Assembly: GCA_030615805.1 (NCBI GenBank)
Contig: JAUWYN010000002.1
Coordinates: 1 to 35,873 of the forward strand
DNA: 35,873 nucleotides
DNA from: Hadesarchaea archaeon
Lineage (GTDB): Archaea > Hadarchaeota > Hadarchaeia > Hadarchaeales > Hadarchaeaceae
Direction: 5' to 3'
The number at the start of each line of letters is the position of its first letter. The stretch's first letter is position 1. Made by a program: the position numbers and the translations under genes. Below are positions 12,615-21,677 of the stretch, piece after piece. The notes beneath the pieces are model-generated. The model worked only from the letters and a program-made list of their open reading frames with translations, was not told the origin of the DNA and made no database searches.

Positions 12615-14888
12615 TCAAACTAATCTGCTCCCGAAGAATATCAGGAAGCCGATTGCGAGGAGGCAGGCCCACATGATTCCGCTCGCCTTCTTCTTCTTGT
12701 GCCGCGCGATGAGCGTGATGGCGATCAATATTATCAGCGGGTTTATCGTCAATGGCCCGATCCCGAACAGGGGCACGAAAAGGACGTTCTTTTCCGGCTC
12801 CACGATGTCCCTGACTATCTCCCCGGGTGGCGGGATCGCTGGCCACCCAGGAGCGCCGTTGCCAGGTGGGGGCGGTGGGGGCGCTCCGCCGCCGACGCTC
12901 ACGATTATGGACGCGGTGGCGCTGTCCTCGTACCCGTCGCTCACGTACAGGGTCGCGGTGTAGTCCCCGGCGCTGCCGTATGAGTAGGACGGGTTCTGCT
13001 CGCTCGAAGTTCCAGCGAGGTCCCCGAAGTCCCAGTGGTAGGTCAGGCTGTCGCCATCGTTGTCGCTCGCGCTGGAGGCGAACCCGATCCCCTCGTCGAT
13101 ATCGGCGGCGTACCCGTCTGGCGGGGCGGTTATCGAGCAGGTTGGGGGCTGGTTGATTTTGAATGTTTGGGAATCGCTCCAATCGTAAACATCATTCTCA
13201 TTATCTTTGAACTTGATGCGCCAGTGATAGGTTGTTCCACGTGATAGGGTTGAGCCATTATAAATCACATTTTCACTCCGTGTATTATTATCAATATCTG
13301 TTATATCAGTCCAACCAGAACTCCACATATTGAAGCCGTTTTCTGATGTTCCCACATCGATGTACACTTTGTCTCCCTTTCGGCTCGCGTTATCTGTATT
13401 AAAGATTGCGTTGAATCTAGGGGTGAGTATCGTGAGCTTGATGGGATTTGTTTGATCTTCGCACAATGGAGAAAGCGCCTTTAGCGGTTTCGTGTAGTAT
13501 GAAATCATAAGTTTTGGTTGTTGAGATGATTTTTCGCTGGCTGAGAAGCCGACATACTCATATCCAGTCGGTGGTATCGAATCAATGTCATTTTTTGAGC
13601 GGAGACAAAACTTGGTTATCCCCTGCTTATCTATCCAATTATCGGCATTATCACTCAAAGCTATGTGGTGATATGCGTTGACAAAATCAGCAGTATTGAA
13701 GGAACCCAAGTTGTCACTATAATGTGTATAATTGTAATCTCCGAGCTGGAGGGGGTCATGGGGATAGATGTTCTCAGCGTCATAGTTTTCTCCTATCTGA
13801 ACCACAACATCAAAATCATCATCGGAAAAATTAGCTTCTCCCCGAAGCGAGAGCGTGGCGGAAGTTATGACCGCATTATCTGGCAGTGAGGAAGTATCGA
13901 AAAAAACAAAGCCGCGATATACGAAATAAGTTCCAGTAAACTTCTGACCGACTGTGAAAGTAGTTGTAGTTGAAGTTATATCATAAGCACTTGAACTATC
14001 ATGCGCACTGGAATAAGATGCGCTATAGTCCCATAGATATCCGTCGTTCGCGGTCGAATAGAATGTTTCCGTCGGGTCCAACACCGCAGTCCCCCCGCCC
14101 CCGACCTCGAAGCTCCCGAACGTCACTGTCGCTTTTCGGCCCTGCGCGTGAGTATCACACACGACATCGATGTTCTCCACGACTTCTAGCTCATCGAACC
14201 ACGCGAGCGTTCCCACCCAGTCGTTCTCGTTGTCGTAGTAAGCCAGGTGGCTCTTTCGGTTCTCGTCGTCCTTGTGAGTTTTCTCGGTTGCGGCAACGAT
14301 GCCCGAAGGTCGCCACGAAAACCGTATCGTCTGGGCGCTGTCGCAGGTCTGCTCGATTCTGATCTTGACTGGAGAGCCGCGCCTGAAGGTGTAGATTTCC
14401 CTTCGCTGCCCAATGGTCGTTTCCCCCGCCCTAATTAGCCTTATTTCGTTGTCGCTCACGATTTCATGAGATCGGACTATCCCCCAGAATCCGACATCCT
14501 TCCATTTGTTCGTCTGCCATGACTCCACCTTCCATTGATCGTTATATATCAACACATTCTCAAAGTGTTCCGTCCAGACCTCGGTGTAGTAATCGAAGAA
14601 CTTCACCGAGGCGTGGGGGTGCTGAACAACGTAGCGGTCGCCCAAGTCCTCGAAGATGTACGAAACCCAATCGCCATTGTCCGCTTGCGTGAAAATCGGT
14701 CCCCCGAAAATTTCCTGTCTAAACTCGCTCCCTTGCTGGTACTCGATGTAGTTGCGCCCGCGCCCAATCTCAACCCAGTCCCCGTCTTGGGCGCTCGCGG
14801 AAGGGGCTGAAACTGATGTAAAGCACAATAAGAACGCGCCTAGAACCGCAAACTTGCCGAGTTGGGCTAGGGCATTTCGCACGGTCAT
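12615..14888 (-). CDS. Large modular surface protein with PKD domain and C-terminal anchor, 757 residues
   Basis: I start at ATG 14888, which overlaps the stop of the upstream surface-protein gene and has GGGGTGGT before it; this puts a signal peptide (cut near SASAQ) at the N terminus. Then follow a beta-rich N-terminal domain, a DNRLRE-like jelly-roll around YRGFVFFDTSSLPDNAVITS, a Fn3-like unit (TTYHWRIKFKD), a PKD domain with YHWDFGD, a Pro/Gly-rich linker and two C-terminal spans. This is the shape of an adhesin or virion spike. The central 0.9 kb is far more AT-rich than the ends, which suggests domain exchange. Confidence 0.75.
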   Translation of the reverse strand: MTVRNALAQLGKFAVLGAFLLCFTSVSAPSASAQDGDWVEIGRGRNYIEYQQGSEFRQEIFGGPIFTQADNGDWVSYIFEDLGDRYVVQHPHASVKFFDYYTEVWTEHFENVLIYNDQWKVESWQTNKWKDVGFWGIVRSHEIVSDNEIRLIRAGETTIGQRREIYTFRRGSPVKIRIEQTCDSAQTIRFSWRPSGIVAATEKTHKDDENRKSHLAYYDNENDWVGTLAWFDELEVVENIDVVCDTHAQGRKATVTFGSFEVGGGGTAVLDPTETFYSTANDGYLWDYSASYSSAHDSSSAYDITSTTTTFTVGQKFTGTYFVYRGFVFFDTSSLPDNAVITSATLSLRGEANFSDDDFDVVVQIGENYDAENIYPHDPLQLGDYNYTHYSDNLGSFNTADFVNAYHHIALSDNADNWIDKQGITKFCLRSKNDIDSIPPTGYEYVGFSASEKSSQQPKLMISYYTKPLKALSPLCEDQTNPIKLTILTPRFNAIFNTDNASRKGDKVYIDVGTSENGFNMWSSGWTDITDIDNNTRSENVIYNGSTLSRGTTYHWRIKFKDNENDVYDWSDSQTFKINQPPTCSITAPPDGYAADIDEGIGFASSASDNDGDSLTYHWDFGDLAGTSSEQNPSYSYGSAGDYTATLYVSDGYEDSATASIIVSVGGGAPPPPPPGNGAPGWPAIPPPGEIVRDIVEPEKNVLFVPLFGIGPLTINPLIILIAITLIARHKKKKASGIMWACLLAIGFLIFFGSRLV

Positions 14889-17536
14889 ACCACCCCATTT
14901 ATTCTTAGATACGCTATGGTTAAAATTATTAGCGTTGGGAGAACGAACTTGAGGAACTGCTTCGTCCATTCTTGTCTCCGGCGGCCCGGTGCTATTGATG
15001 AGAAGTGAAGGGCAACCACCGCGAATATTAAAACCCACGCCCCGACGACTGCCATCATCGGCGTGATCACTATTCCCTCAGTTCTGATGTATAGAAGGGT
15101 GAGCACGGCGAATGTCGGGATTATCCACTTCGAGATGTCATGCGCCCACCTCCGCTTGAGCGGACCATCTTTAAGCGATGAGAGATATACCGCGCACACG
15201 GCGAGCAGGGCCGCCCATACACCCATAATCGGCAACGCTGGCTTGGGGATCCCGACCACTGGGGGCTCCTCCGGCGGCTCCTCCTCCGGCGGAACCCACC
15301 CCGGCGCTCCCGGTCCCCACTCGGCGGTCACGTTGATTACAATCGTGGTCGTGCTCGTTTCACCGCTCGGGTCCGTGACCGTGATTGTGACGGTGTAATC
15401 TCCCTCGCTTCCATACACGTGGTCGGGATTCTCCTCGTCCGATGATGTGAAGTCGCCAAAGTCCCAGTGGTAGGTCAGCTCGTCTCCGTCGGGATCCGTC
15501 CCGGTCCCCTCGAAGTGGATCACCTCGCCCACCGTGGCGTCGTACCCGTCGGGCGGCCAGTCGATTGTCGGCGTATAGGGTACTCTATTAACAGCAATTT
15601 CAAATGTGCCGCCAGTGAGCCAATCCGACCATACAAAGTTATCGTAGACCCTGACCCGCCAGTGATAGGTGACTCCCTCCGTAAGCGCGGCCCCTGAGTA
15701 AGTGATAAAGTTATCTGGGTTCTGCTGGTTGTTGTCCCACATGTCGTTTCCGTCAGCAACCGTCCCGACCTGAATCTGGAAGTTCTCTTGGGCATCGGTG
15801 TCGTTGTCCTGATAGTCCCAGCTCAGGACGGGGGTATCAGAGTCCACATCAGTTGGATCCACCTCATTGTCGGTTTCCTGATTCTCAGCAAGTGGTTTCG
15901 TGTTAGTGACAAGTATGCTGTTATCGAAGTGCGGGCTCGGAGATTCCCCGTATAAGGTGTAAATATACGCAAACACCCTCATGTTATCGTGAGCGTCAAC
16001 ACTCTGTACAACGTACTCGTCGTTGACGTGGGGGCCTTGTCTGGTAATACTATCGTTCTCGTTGTAGAAGGTGTAATATATAAACATCATATCATCATCC
16101 GCGTCCGAATGGCCCGATGCGGTTGCCGTCAGAGTGTTGCCGACGTATATGGGGTCGGGTGATAATGCTATCATCGTCGGTTTCGTTGGGAGCGTGTCGG
16201 TTATAACCACACTGTTCTCAAGGTTATCCGCCGAATTTTCATATCCATCGTAGGCCATGACGAACACTCTGATGTTGTCGTGAGCATCAAGCGCAACGAC
16301 GAGGGTGTAAGAATTGTCGGTGTTCCAGTCCTGCCTCATCGTCGAATCTGTTTCGTTGTAGAAAGCATAATAGTAGGTTATCGCGTCACCGTCGGCATCA
16401 GTAGAACCACTTCCAGCGCCAACCAATTCGTCGGTAATATAACAAGGTGAAGGAGTTAGTACCAAAGTGGTCGGAGTAGTTGGTGCAACATTAGCAGTAA
16501 TCTCGAACGTCCAAGTGTTCTCTGACCAGTTCTCGGTGGAGTTCGCAACCCCCGCAACTTTCCACCAATAGTTATCAACGGGCAACTCGTTCTCTATCTC
16601 CGTGCCCGAGTTGTCCCACGCGCTCGCGTTGTCGTAGATGTTCTCCCCGTCGTCGAAGCCCTGGGAGTTGTCTATCACCAAGCGGTGGCTCGTCGCGTCG
16701 GAGCCGTTCTCCCAAACGAAGGTCGGGGTGTTGTCGGAAGTTGAATGTTGATTTTCTGGAGATACAAGAACGGGTTTCCCTGGTGCTGCTACGCTCGGTT
16801 GAATAGCGACAGTGTTAGTGACCCACTGTTCAGATGCGGATATTGTGAAAGGGAGAGGGTTTTCGCTTTCAGCGTTGAGTTCCCTTCTGGCAGAGCCAAC
16901 ACCACAACCGCCAGCGGCATTAGCATAATCGTTTCGCCCATCTGTATAATCGGTAGGATAGGCGGATACAATATCTTTATCATCATTACCCTGAACGGCA
17001 AACCACAGAGTATCCTTTGCCCCCCAAGAAGGAGTTAAACTTGGCGGGTCGGGATTTGCATCAAGCCCCGTAGCTGGAGTCCCCACTTCTGGCGTTCCCG
17101 AATACCCCGTAATGCGGTAGGAAGTATGAGCCGTCATCTCGCTGGTCGAAGTAGTAACAGTAATGGTAGCCCCTTCACCCCCCTCTGCTATGCGATACCA
17201 AGCCCCAACCTTGACGTATATGTTTGTTGTCTGAAATAACTGCGTCCAGCCCTCAGGGAAGGTTATGGTGATTCCCGCATCAGAAACAAAGAATACTAAT
17301 AATAAATCTCCCACCGAAATATCGCTGGGCAGATTTACAGTATGCTCTGTGGATTCAGTAGTATTATTCCCGCCATTCTCTGCCGCGACCACAGGATAAC
17401 TGTCTGGAGATGCTGCGGCAATTTCAGTTTGGCCGATTGTCGAGATGAGGGGCAAAAAGCTGGCGGCGAGCAAAAAGGCCATCAGCAAGGCCGAGGCTCG
17501 CCGTTTGCCCCAGCCCAATTCTGTAAATTTTACCAT
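14885..17536 (-). CDS. Large modular surface protein with Fn3/PKD domains and C-terminal membrane spans, 883 residues
   Basis: ATG 17536 is preferred to the upstream ATG 17599 because a coupled micropeptide ends 10 bp before it with GAGGG in the gap. Order: signal peptide (WGKRRASALLMAFLLAASFL), a beta-sandwich receptor-binding-like domain (GDLLLVFFVSD, WYRIAEGGEG), a Fn3-like unit, two tandem repeats sharing YYxFYNE/ND and DAHDNxRVF, another Fn3-like unit (VTYHWRVRVYD), a PKD domain (YHWDFGD), a Pro/Glu linker and about four C-terminal spans. Probably a cell-surface or virion adhesin, paired with the 757-residue protein; their PKD domains are closely related at DNA level. Confidence 0.75.
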   Translation of the reverse strand: MVKFTELGWGKRRASALLMAFLLAASFLPLISTIGQTEIAAASPDSYPVVAAENGGNNTTESTEHTVNLPSDISVGDLLLVFFVSDAGITITFPEGWTQLFQTTNIYVKVGAWYRIAEGGEGATITVTTSTSEMTAHTSYRITGYSGTPEVGTPATGLDANPDPPSLTPSWGAKDTLWFAVQGNDDKDIVSAYPTDYTDGRNDYANAAGGCGVGSARRELNAESENPLPFTISASEQWVTNTVAIQPSVAAPGKPVLVSPENQHSTSDNTPTFVWENGSDATSHRLVIDNSQGFDDGENIYDNASAWDNSGTEIENELPVDNYWWKVAGVANSTENWSENTWTFEITANVAPTTPTTLVLTPSPCYITDELVGAGSGSTDADGDAITYYYAFYNETDSTMRQDWNTDNSYTLVVALDAHDNIRVFVMAYDGYENSADNLENSVVITDTLPTKPTMIALSPDPIYVGNTLTATASGHSDADDDMMFIYYTFYNENDSITRQGPHVNDEYVVQSVDAHDNMRVFAYIYTLYGESPSPHFDNSILVTNTKPLAENQETDNEVDPTDVDSDTPVLSWDYQDNDTDAQENFQIQVGTVADGNDMWDNNQQNPDNFITYSGAALTEGVTYHWRVRVYDNFVWSDWLTGGTFEIAVNRVPYTPTIDWPPDGYDATVGEVIHFEGTGTDPDGDELTYHWDFGDFTSSDEENPDHVYGSEGDYTVTITVTDPSGETSTTTIVINVTAEWGPGAPGWVPPEEEPPEEPPVVGIPKPALPIMGVWAALLAVCAVYLSSLKDGPLKRRWAHDISKWIIPTFAVLTLLYIRTEGIVITPMMAVVGAWVLIFAVVALHFSSIAPGRRRQEWTKQFLKFVLPTLIILTIAYLRINGVV

Positions 17537-17546
17537 CCCGAAGCCC

Positions 17547-17660
17547 TCATCGATGCTTCCTGCCGATTTTCCAACCACCTTTGACTTTGCGTATTTCATG
17601 CCCCGGCGCGAATCGTTTGGCCCATCGTTTCGAGCGATACGTTTTTCCGACGCATCCCAT
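17547..17660 (-). CDS. 37-residue basic micropeptide
   Basis: An AAAGGAGGTG ribosome site, among the best in the window, sits just after the recombinase stop and 7 bases before this ATG. The peptide has thirteen Lys/Arg (RSKRWAKRF, KIGRKHR) and one Cys. Its stop lies 10 bp before ATG 17536, so it may also work as a translational lead-in for the 883-residue protein. Too short to assign. Confidence 0.55.
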   Translation of the reverse strand: MGCVGKTYRSKRWAKRFAPGHEIRKVKGGWKIGRKHR

Positions 17661-17675
17661 GGTTATCCACCTCCT

Positions 17676-18539
17676 TTAGCTCCATAAGGGGAGAAATGGG
17701 TGCTTCCGCAGTATCTTCTCGTCGATCATCTTCAAGTCCTCTGGCTCCAATTCCCCCGCGTAAATTTCGACCATCTCATCCTTCTTTTGTTCCCAGCGCA
17801 TGAAGTTGTGAATGTCGTCGCTGGGGTGTCCAGCCCTCCTTAGTGCTCGCACCAATGCCCGCCGGATTTTGTGCCATCCATCGCCTTTATTCGTGGTGGC
17901 CCCGCACATCCCGCATATATCATGGAAAAGTGTACTCATCTTCTTCTTGGAGATTATCGGTTCGGGGTTCTCGAAGTCGTAGGCACTGAGGATGGGGTGA
18001 AGTGCTTTCGGGACGATGTGCCATCGCGGATCCCCTCCCTTGCCGACTTTGATGAGTATTCTTTTTCCCCTCAAGTCCCCCTTTCGCTGGCGCGTCAATT
18101 CCTCCCGCCTTAAACCGTAAATTATCGACAACGCCAAGTAATAGCGGTCGCGGGGATTGAGCACGTTGCTATTTCCGACTAACTGCGCTATTTCATCGCT
18201 TGAGAACCTGACCCTCTTTATGGATGATCTCGGGACTCGCGGTGGCTTCAAGTCATCCGTGTGCGGCCACTTGATTTTCTCCAGCCTAAACATGCGCTTC
18301 ATAACATAGAAATTGAACCTCCTGTAACTCGGTTTTGTGTCCGCGAGGGTTCCCCCGATGAGTTTCATAATTCCATCTTCGTCCCAGCTAACGAGGTTGT
18401 CTAAAATGAGCGGCACCTGTTGGGCGAACCTCTCCACGGTTGATTCGGCCCGCCCCTCGGACCTCAACATCGCCTCTAACCTTGGAACGAAATTAGCAGT
18501 TTCGTTACTGTGTCGCAATTTTATCCTCCGCTTGTTCAT
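17676..18539 (-). CDS. Tyrosine recombinase / integrase, 287 residues
   Basis: The catalytic set is visible in order: Arg144 in YGLRREEL, Lys167 in KVGKGG, His223-x-x-Arg226 in GWHKIRRALV, Trp249 (or His244) in HNFMRWEQ, and the nucleophile Tyr260 in VEIYAG. An N-terminal SAM-like core-binding domain covers roughly 15-95. Length fits integrases of archaeal viruses and plasmids. It overlaps the ATPase gene by 35 bp. It could integrate the circle, resolve dimers, or both; no tRNA-like attachment site was found beside it. Confidence 0.88.
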   Translation of the reverse strand: MNKRRIKLRHSNETANFVPRLEAMLRSEGRAESTVERFAQQVPLILDNLVSWDEDGIMKLIGGTLADTKPSYRRFNFYVMKRMFRLEKIKWPHTDDLKPPRVPRSSIKRVRFSSDEIAQLVGNSNVLNPRDRYYLALSIIYGLRREELTRQRKGDLRGKRILIKVGKGGDPRWHIVPKALHPILSAYDFENPEPIISKKKMSTLFHDICGMCGATTNKGDGWHKIRRALVRALRRAGHPSDDIHNFMRWEQKKDEMVEIYAGELEPEDLKMIDEKILRKHPFLPLWS

Positions 18540-19641
18540 AATTACTTATTGCCTTACCTTCTCTCTCTATGCTATTCGATTCAGAATCCCATTTGCGGGA
18601 TTGACACTTGGGACACATAGCGGGGGGGAATTCGCTTCTTTGGGGCCACCTATGACCGCACGTTTTACATTCCAAGATTATTTTCTGTTTCTTCGGGACT
18701 TGGACTTTGAACAGGCTCTCCTCCCGTGTTATGTCGTGCAGCGCGAAGGCCGCCCTGAACTCCTCATGCCCTGGGAAGCGGGGCATTGGCTGCCAGAACG
18801 AGATGATGAACTTGTCTGGCGGGCGAGGGTTCCACACCGTCGTCTCGGTGACATCAAGGGGGATCTGGCGGCTCAAGTGCTCGATCAGGCCGCGCTCCCC
18901 GAACGTCTTCGCCACGTCGGAGATCGGCTTTATTATCAGCGCGGTGAGGAGCCTTATCGGGTTCAGCCCCAAGATGTTCAAGCTCTGCGTGGCGATCAGG
19001 ACGATGAGCTGCTTGTGGCCGACTATCGCGCAGAGCTTCACCAGCCACTTCTGCTGGGTCTTCATGTGGTCCCCGGCGAACGCCCGCAAGCCCCCCTCGT
19101 CGATAATCAGCATCGCGCCGTTCGGAACCTCTTTGAGGTCATCGCATAGGGTCATCCACTTCGGGTGCTTCAGGTTCTTGTCCTTGGTGAAATAAACAAT
19201 CGTCTTCTTCGGCTTTATCTCGTGCATTATCTCGGCGAGCCACAGCATCGTCATCGTCTTTCCCTCTTGCTGCCCACCCAGAACGGGAATGACGCCGAAG
19301 TTCAGCGACCACAGCCAGCTCACGATCTTCGCTATCTTCACGTCGTTCTCCTTGGTCTGATTGTCGATCATGTGGTAGGCGACGTGGGGGTGCTTCAGCA
19401 TCCAGCGCGTCTGCGGGTCCCAGTCCTCGTGGTTGAAGTTCTGCCGCACGAAGCTCCTGATGACCCCGATGTGCGAATAGGCCCAGCGGAAGTAGGTGTT
19501 GGGCACTGTTTCTTGGCTGCCGTTTAGCCTCAGCGGGAAGCGGGGCACGAAGTCGTGGTGTTTCTCGTCTTGCCAGCACTTTGAGCAAACTTGGTCGCAT
19601 TGAACGCAACCGTCGTAGTTGGTCACGCCAAGAAGCCCCAT
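18505..19641 (-). CDS. P-loop ATPase with zinc fingers at both ends (Zot/FtsK-like), 378 residues
   Basis: Start ATG 19641 overlaps the upstream stop. The ATPase core has Walker A GGQQEGKT at 122-129, Walker B AMLIIDE at 176-182 and a sensor-like LIATQS near 217-221, similar in layout to Zot/HerA-FtsK-type motors that extrude or package DNA. An N-terminal zinc knuckle (Cys12, Cys15, Cys19, Cys22) and a C-terminal ribbon (CKTCGHRW with CPKCQS) flank it. It sits between membrane coiled-coil proteins and the recombinase, so it is the best candidate for a DNA packaging or translocation motor. Confidence 0.75.
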   Translation of the reverse strand: MGLLGVTNYDGCVQCDQVCSKCWQDEKHHDFVPRFPLRLNGSQETVPNTYFRWAYSHIGVIRSFVRQNFNHEDWDPQTRWMLKHPHVAYHMIDNQTKENDVKIAKIVSWLWSLNFGVIPVLGGQQEGKTMTMLWLAEIMHEIKPKKTIVYFTKDKNLKHPKWMTLCDDLKEVPNGAMLIIDEGGLRAFAGDHMKTQQKWLVKLCAIVGHKQLIVLIATQSLNILGLNPIRLLTALIIKPISDVAKTFGERGLIEHLSRQIPLDVTETTVWNPRPPDKFIISFWQPMPRFPGHEEFRAAFALHDITREESLFKVQVPKKQKIILECKTCGHRWPQRSEFPPAMCPKCQSRKWDSESNSIEREGKAISNYEQAEDKIATQ

Positions 19642-20366
19642 CAGTCCTCCTCCTGCTTCGGCCCGCCGCTGCTCAAGAACTTCTTGTACCACGGGCGGTG
19701 GAAGTCCTTGATCTCCTCGCGCAGAGCTAGGAGCTGCCTTATGATTCGGTCGCGCTCGGTCACTTGCTTGTTTAGGTCCTTCAGCTCGCCCTCGGTGCTC
19801 GAGAGCTTTATTATCGCGTCTCTAAACTCCTGATCTTCTCCTTCATCTACGATGGGCGTAATGGTGAAATAGTACGGGGATTTAAAGTACCCGAACCCCG
19901 CGTGGGTGATGTAGTCGCGGACCTCCTGCGGCAGCGCGTCCTTCGAGCATTGAATCGGGGCCGCCCGTAAATGCAAGACCTTCGTGGGGTTGGTCGCCGC
20001 GGCTTGCAGTAGCACGGTGGGAAACACTAGAGTCCCTTCCCCAGACTTCCACTCGATGCCGCCAGTGCTGAACCCGCCGGCCGCGATGATGGTGTGTTTT
20101 CCCTTCGTGTGGACGGCGTGGGGGTGATAGGAAAAATGTAGGCCGTTCTCGCAGAATATCTGGGAGGAATTTTGATACCTCAGCTCATTCTCCTCAGCTC
20201 CGAGCACCCAGCACACCAACGAGAGAAAAATTGCCGCGATAATCGTCCCGCCGATTTCTGGTGGCCCCCACGAATCGCGGAACACGATTGCCAGCAACCA
20301 GATGAAGCCTATGAAGATGAGACGGTACTTGTATGACCTCCAGCCGAACTTCTCCTCCTCGTACAT
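19641..20366 (-). CDS. Membrane protein with soluble domain and C-terminal coiled coil, 241 residues
   Basis: Two spans lie near residues 14-31 and 38-56, a 110-residue alpha/beta domain follows (GLHFSYHPHAVHTKG, TIIAAGGFSTGG), and residues about 185-225 form a coiled coil (LKDLNKQVTERDRIIRQLLA). ATG directly follows the upstream TGA; the stop overlaps the ATPase start. With the soluble part inside, it could dock the ATPase at the membrane; this is inferred from adjacency. No family recognised. Confidence 0.65.
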   Translation of the reverse strand: MYEEEKFGWRSYKYRLIFIGFIWLLAIVFRDSWGPPEIGGTIIAAIFLSLVCWVLGAEENELRYQNSSQIFCENGLHFSYHPHAVHTKGKHTIIAAGGFSTGGIEWKSGEGTLVFPTVLLQAAATNPTKVLHLRAAPIQCSKDALPQEVRDYITHAGFGYFKSPYYFTITPIVDEGEDQEFRDAIIKLSSTEGELKDLNKQVTERDRIIRQLLALREEIKDFHRPWYKKFLSSGGPKQEED

Positions 20367-21365
20367 TCACTTCTTCCCCCGCTTCTTCGGCTTGAGTTGA
20401 CTTTTCAGAGTTGCTAATTCTTGTTCCTTCTCGCGGATTGCATCTGCGTCCTCGCCCCTCTCCCTCATCGCGCCGATCTCGTTCGCAAGCATCGCAACCT
20501 TGTCCTCCGGCGCTACCTCTGACGTCAAGAATTTTCGAGGAACTTTGGGCGATGGCGTTGTCGCCCTCGACCTTGTGATGGACACCGCCACCGCCACAAT
20601 CGCCACGACAATCGCGGCGAAGCCGATGTATAGGGCTTGATCGATCTCGGATTCGGCATCTGCCATCCGCTCCTCGATCTGCATGTTTGCGATGTCGTTG
20701 CCGATTGCTGCTCGAATCTTCGCCTCCCGATTGTCCAGCAGCTTCACATACCATTCCACATCGACAGGGTGGCTGTTCTCGGGGATGGATGCGTCAATTC
20801 TGTCGAGTTCGGATTTCACCCAAACCAGCAAACCATCGAATCCAAGCCCCACATTCTCATGTAGGGACTCTATCTCAAGCGCCCAATTCTCAGACTCCAG
20901 CGCGACCATGCGAACGATTAAACTTTCAATTTGCCCCGACAGTGAAGCCTCGAGCGCGTCTATGCGGACATCGATCTCCGCCCAACGGTTCTCGGCGTTC
21001 TCGGGGAGGGGAACCGACAAATCGAGGTACACGAGCAGCCCGTCTATTTTTACCGCGAACACATCCTGGGGGACGGACTGGCGGACCGATACCGGAATGT
21101 AGGCGAACTGCACCGTCACGTTCTCGGAGGAAAGCGGGGGGATCGATGTCGGAGTGACGAACACATAGGGCAGGATCACATCGGGGGCCGAGATGTTGGT
21201 TATCGTGAGGTTTTCCCGCTCGTTCTCAGTATTGGTAAATTCGACAACACGCCAAGTCCCTGGGGCGAGGGTGATCTGCGGCTCGGATGCGATGGCGGCA
21301 CCAGAGGCGGCGAGGAGCAGGATAAGGGTCGTGAGGGATATGAGCGCCCAATCTATCCGCTTCAT
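20367..21365 (-). CDS. Secreted, membrane-anchored coiled-coil protein, 332 residues
   Basis: The ATG overlaps the RHH gene stop and follows AAGGAGGAGG. A signal peptide (about 1-26) leads into a beta-sandwich domain (about 28-120), then a long helical/coiled-coil stalk (WAEIDVRIDALEASLSGQIE and onward), one span near residues 246-266, and a charged cytosolic tail with another coiled coil. Topology puts about 220 residues outside the cell. It looks like a structural or envelope/stalk protein working with the 241-residue protein and ATPase. Confidence 0.65.
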   Translation of the reverse strand: MKRIDWALISLTTLILLLAASGAAIASEPQITLAPGTWRVVEFTNTENERENLTITNISAPDVILPYVFVTPTSIPPLSSENVTVQFAYIPVSVRQSVPQDVFAVKIDGLLVYLDLSVPLPENAENRWAEIDVRIDALEASLSGQIESLIVRMVALESENWALEIESLHENVGLGFDGLLVWVKSELDRIDASIPENSHPVDVEWYVKLLDNREAKIRAAIGNDIANMQIEERMADAESEIDQALYIGFAAIVVAIVAVAVSITRSRATTPSPKVPRKFLTSEVAPEDKVAMLANEIGAMRERGEDADAIREKEQELATLKSQLKPKKRGKK

Positions 21366-21619
21366 TTCTTCGCCTCCTCCTTCTTCTGGAAAAACCGCAG
21401 GAGCTTTCGAGCAGCTATAACATCAATCGGCTCAAAGGATTCATCTACTCTATCTCGAACAAACTCACTCCTAGAAGGAGTTTCACCGTCAGGGTTTGAT
21501 TTCAATTTTTGGCGTTCACCGTCCCATCGTTTGAGTTGACCACGCCTCACTTTGATTGAAATTTGCGTCCAAGGGTCTAATTCCTTGGAGTTGTTTATAG
21601 CATCCAGATTATAACCCAC
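21362..21619 (-). CDS. Ribbon-helix-helix-like regulator, 85 residues
   Basis: The strand segment WTQISIKVRRGQLKRWDGER and the helix pair around SRSEFVRDRVDESF fit an RHH DNA-binding domain; the C-terminal helix is basic. The only good start is GTG 21619, without a clear ribosome site, so translation may start close to the 5' end of the transcript. It is the first gene of the minus-strand operon and lies beside a cluster of GGTTATA half-sites, so it probably represses both divergent promoters. Confidence 0.65.
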   Translation of the reverse strand: MGYNLDAINNSKELDPWTQISIKVRRGQLKRWDGERQKLKSNPDGETPSRSEFVRDRVDESFEPIDVIAARKLLRFFQKKEEAKK

Positions 21620-21630
21620 CGCTGGTTATA
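21610..21630. promoter_or_regulatory. Inverted repeat TATAACC-n7-GGTTATA (operator candidate)
   Basis: Seven-base perfect arms separated by seven bases, spanning the start codon of the RHH gene. Binding here would block its translation start region or early transcription, consistent with autoregulation by the RHH protein. The same half-site recurs at 21655-21677. Confidence 0.65.
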
Positions 21631-21654
21631 CAGGTGATACTTGGTAATACCATA

Positions 21655-21677
21655 GGTTATATAACCATCGGTTGTAT
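21655..21677. promoter_or_regulatory. Palindromic TATA-like box GGTTATATAACC with added half-site
   Basis: A perfect 12-base palindrome (21655-21666) containing TATATA lies about 42 bp from the plus-strand start at 21708 and about 36 bp from the RHH start. Its right arm pairs again with GGTTGTAT at 21670-21677. In archaea a TATA box sits about 25 bp before the transcript start, so one symmetric box could serve both directions and be masked by the RHH protein. Confidence 0.6.

Noticed and set aside
12673..13244. Several plus-strand open frames rich in Arg/Pro/Gly
   Set aside because: They are antisense to the PKD and proline-linker codons of the 757-residue surface protein, overlap one another in different frames and have no ribosome sites.
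17540..17700. Attachment site (attP) next to the recombinase
   Set aside because: I looked for a tRNA 3'-end-like segment or a core repeat near the recombinase and found none that I can support.
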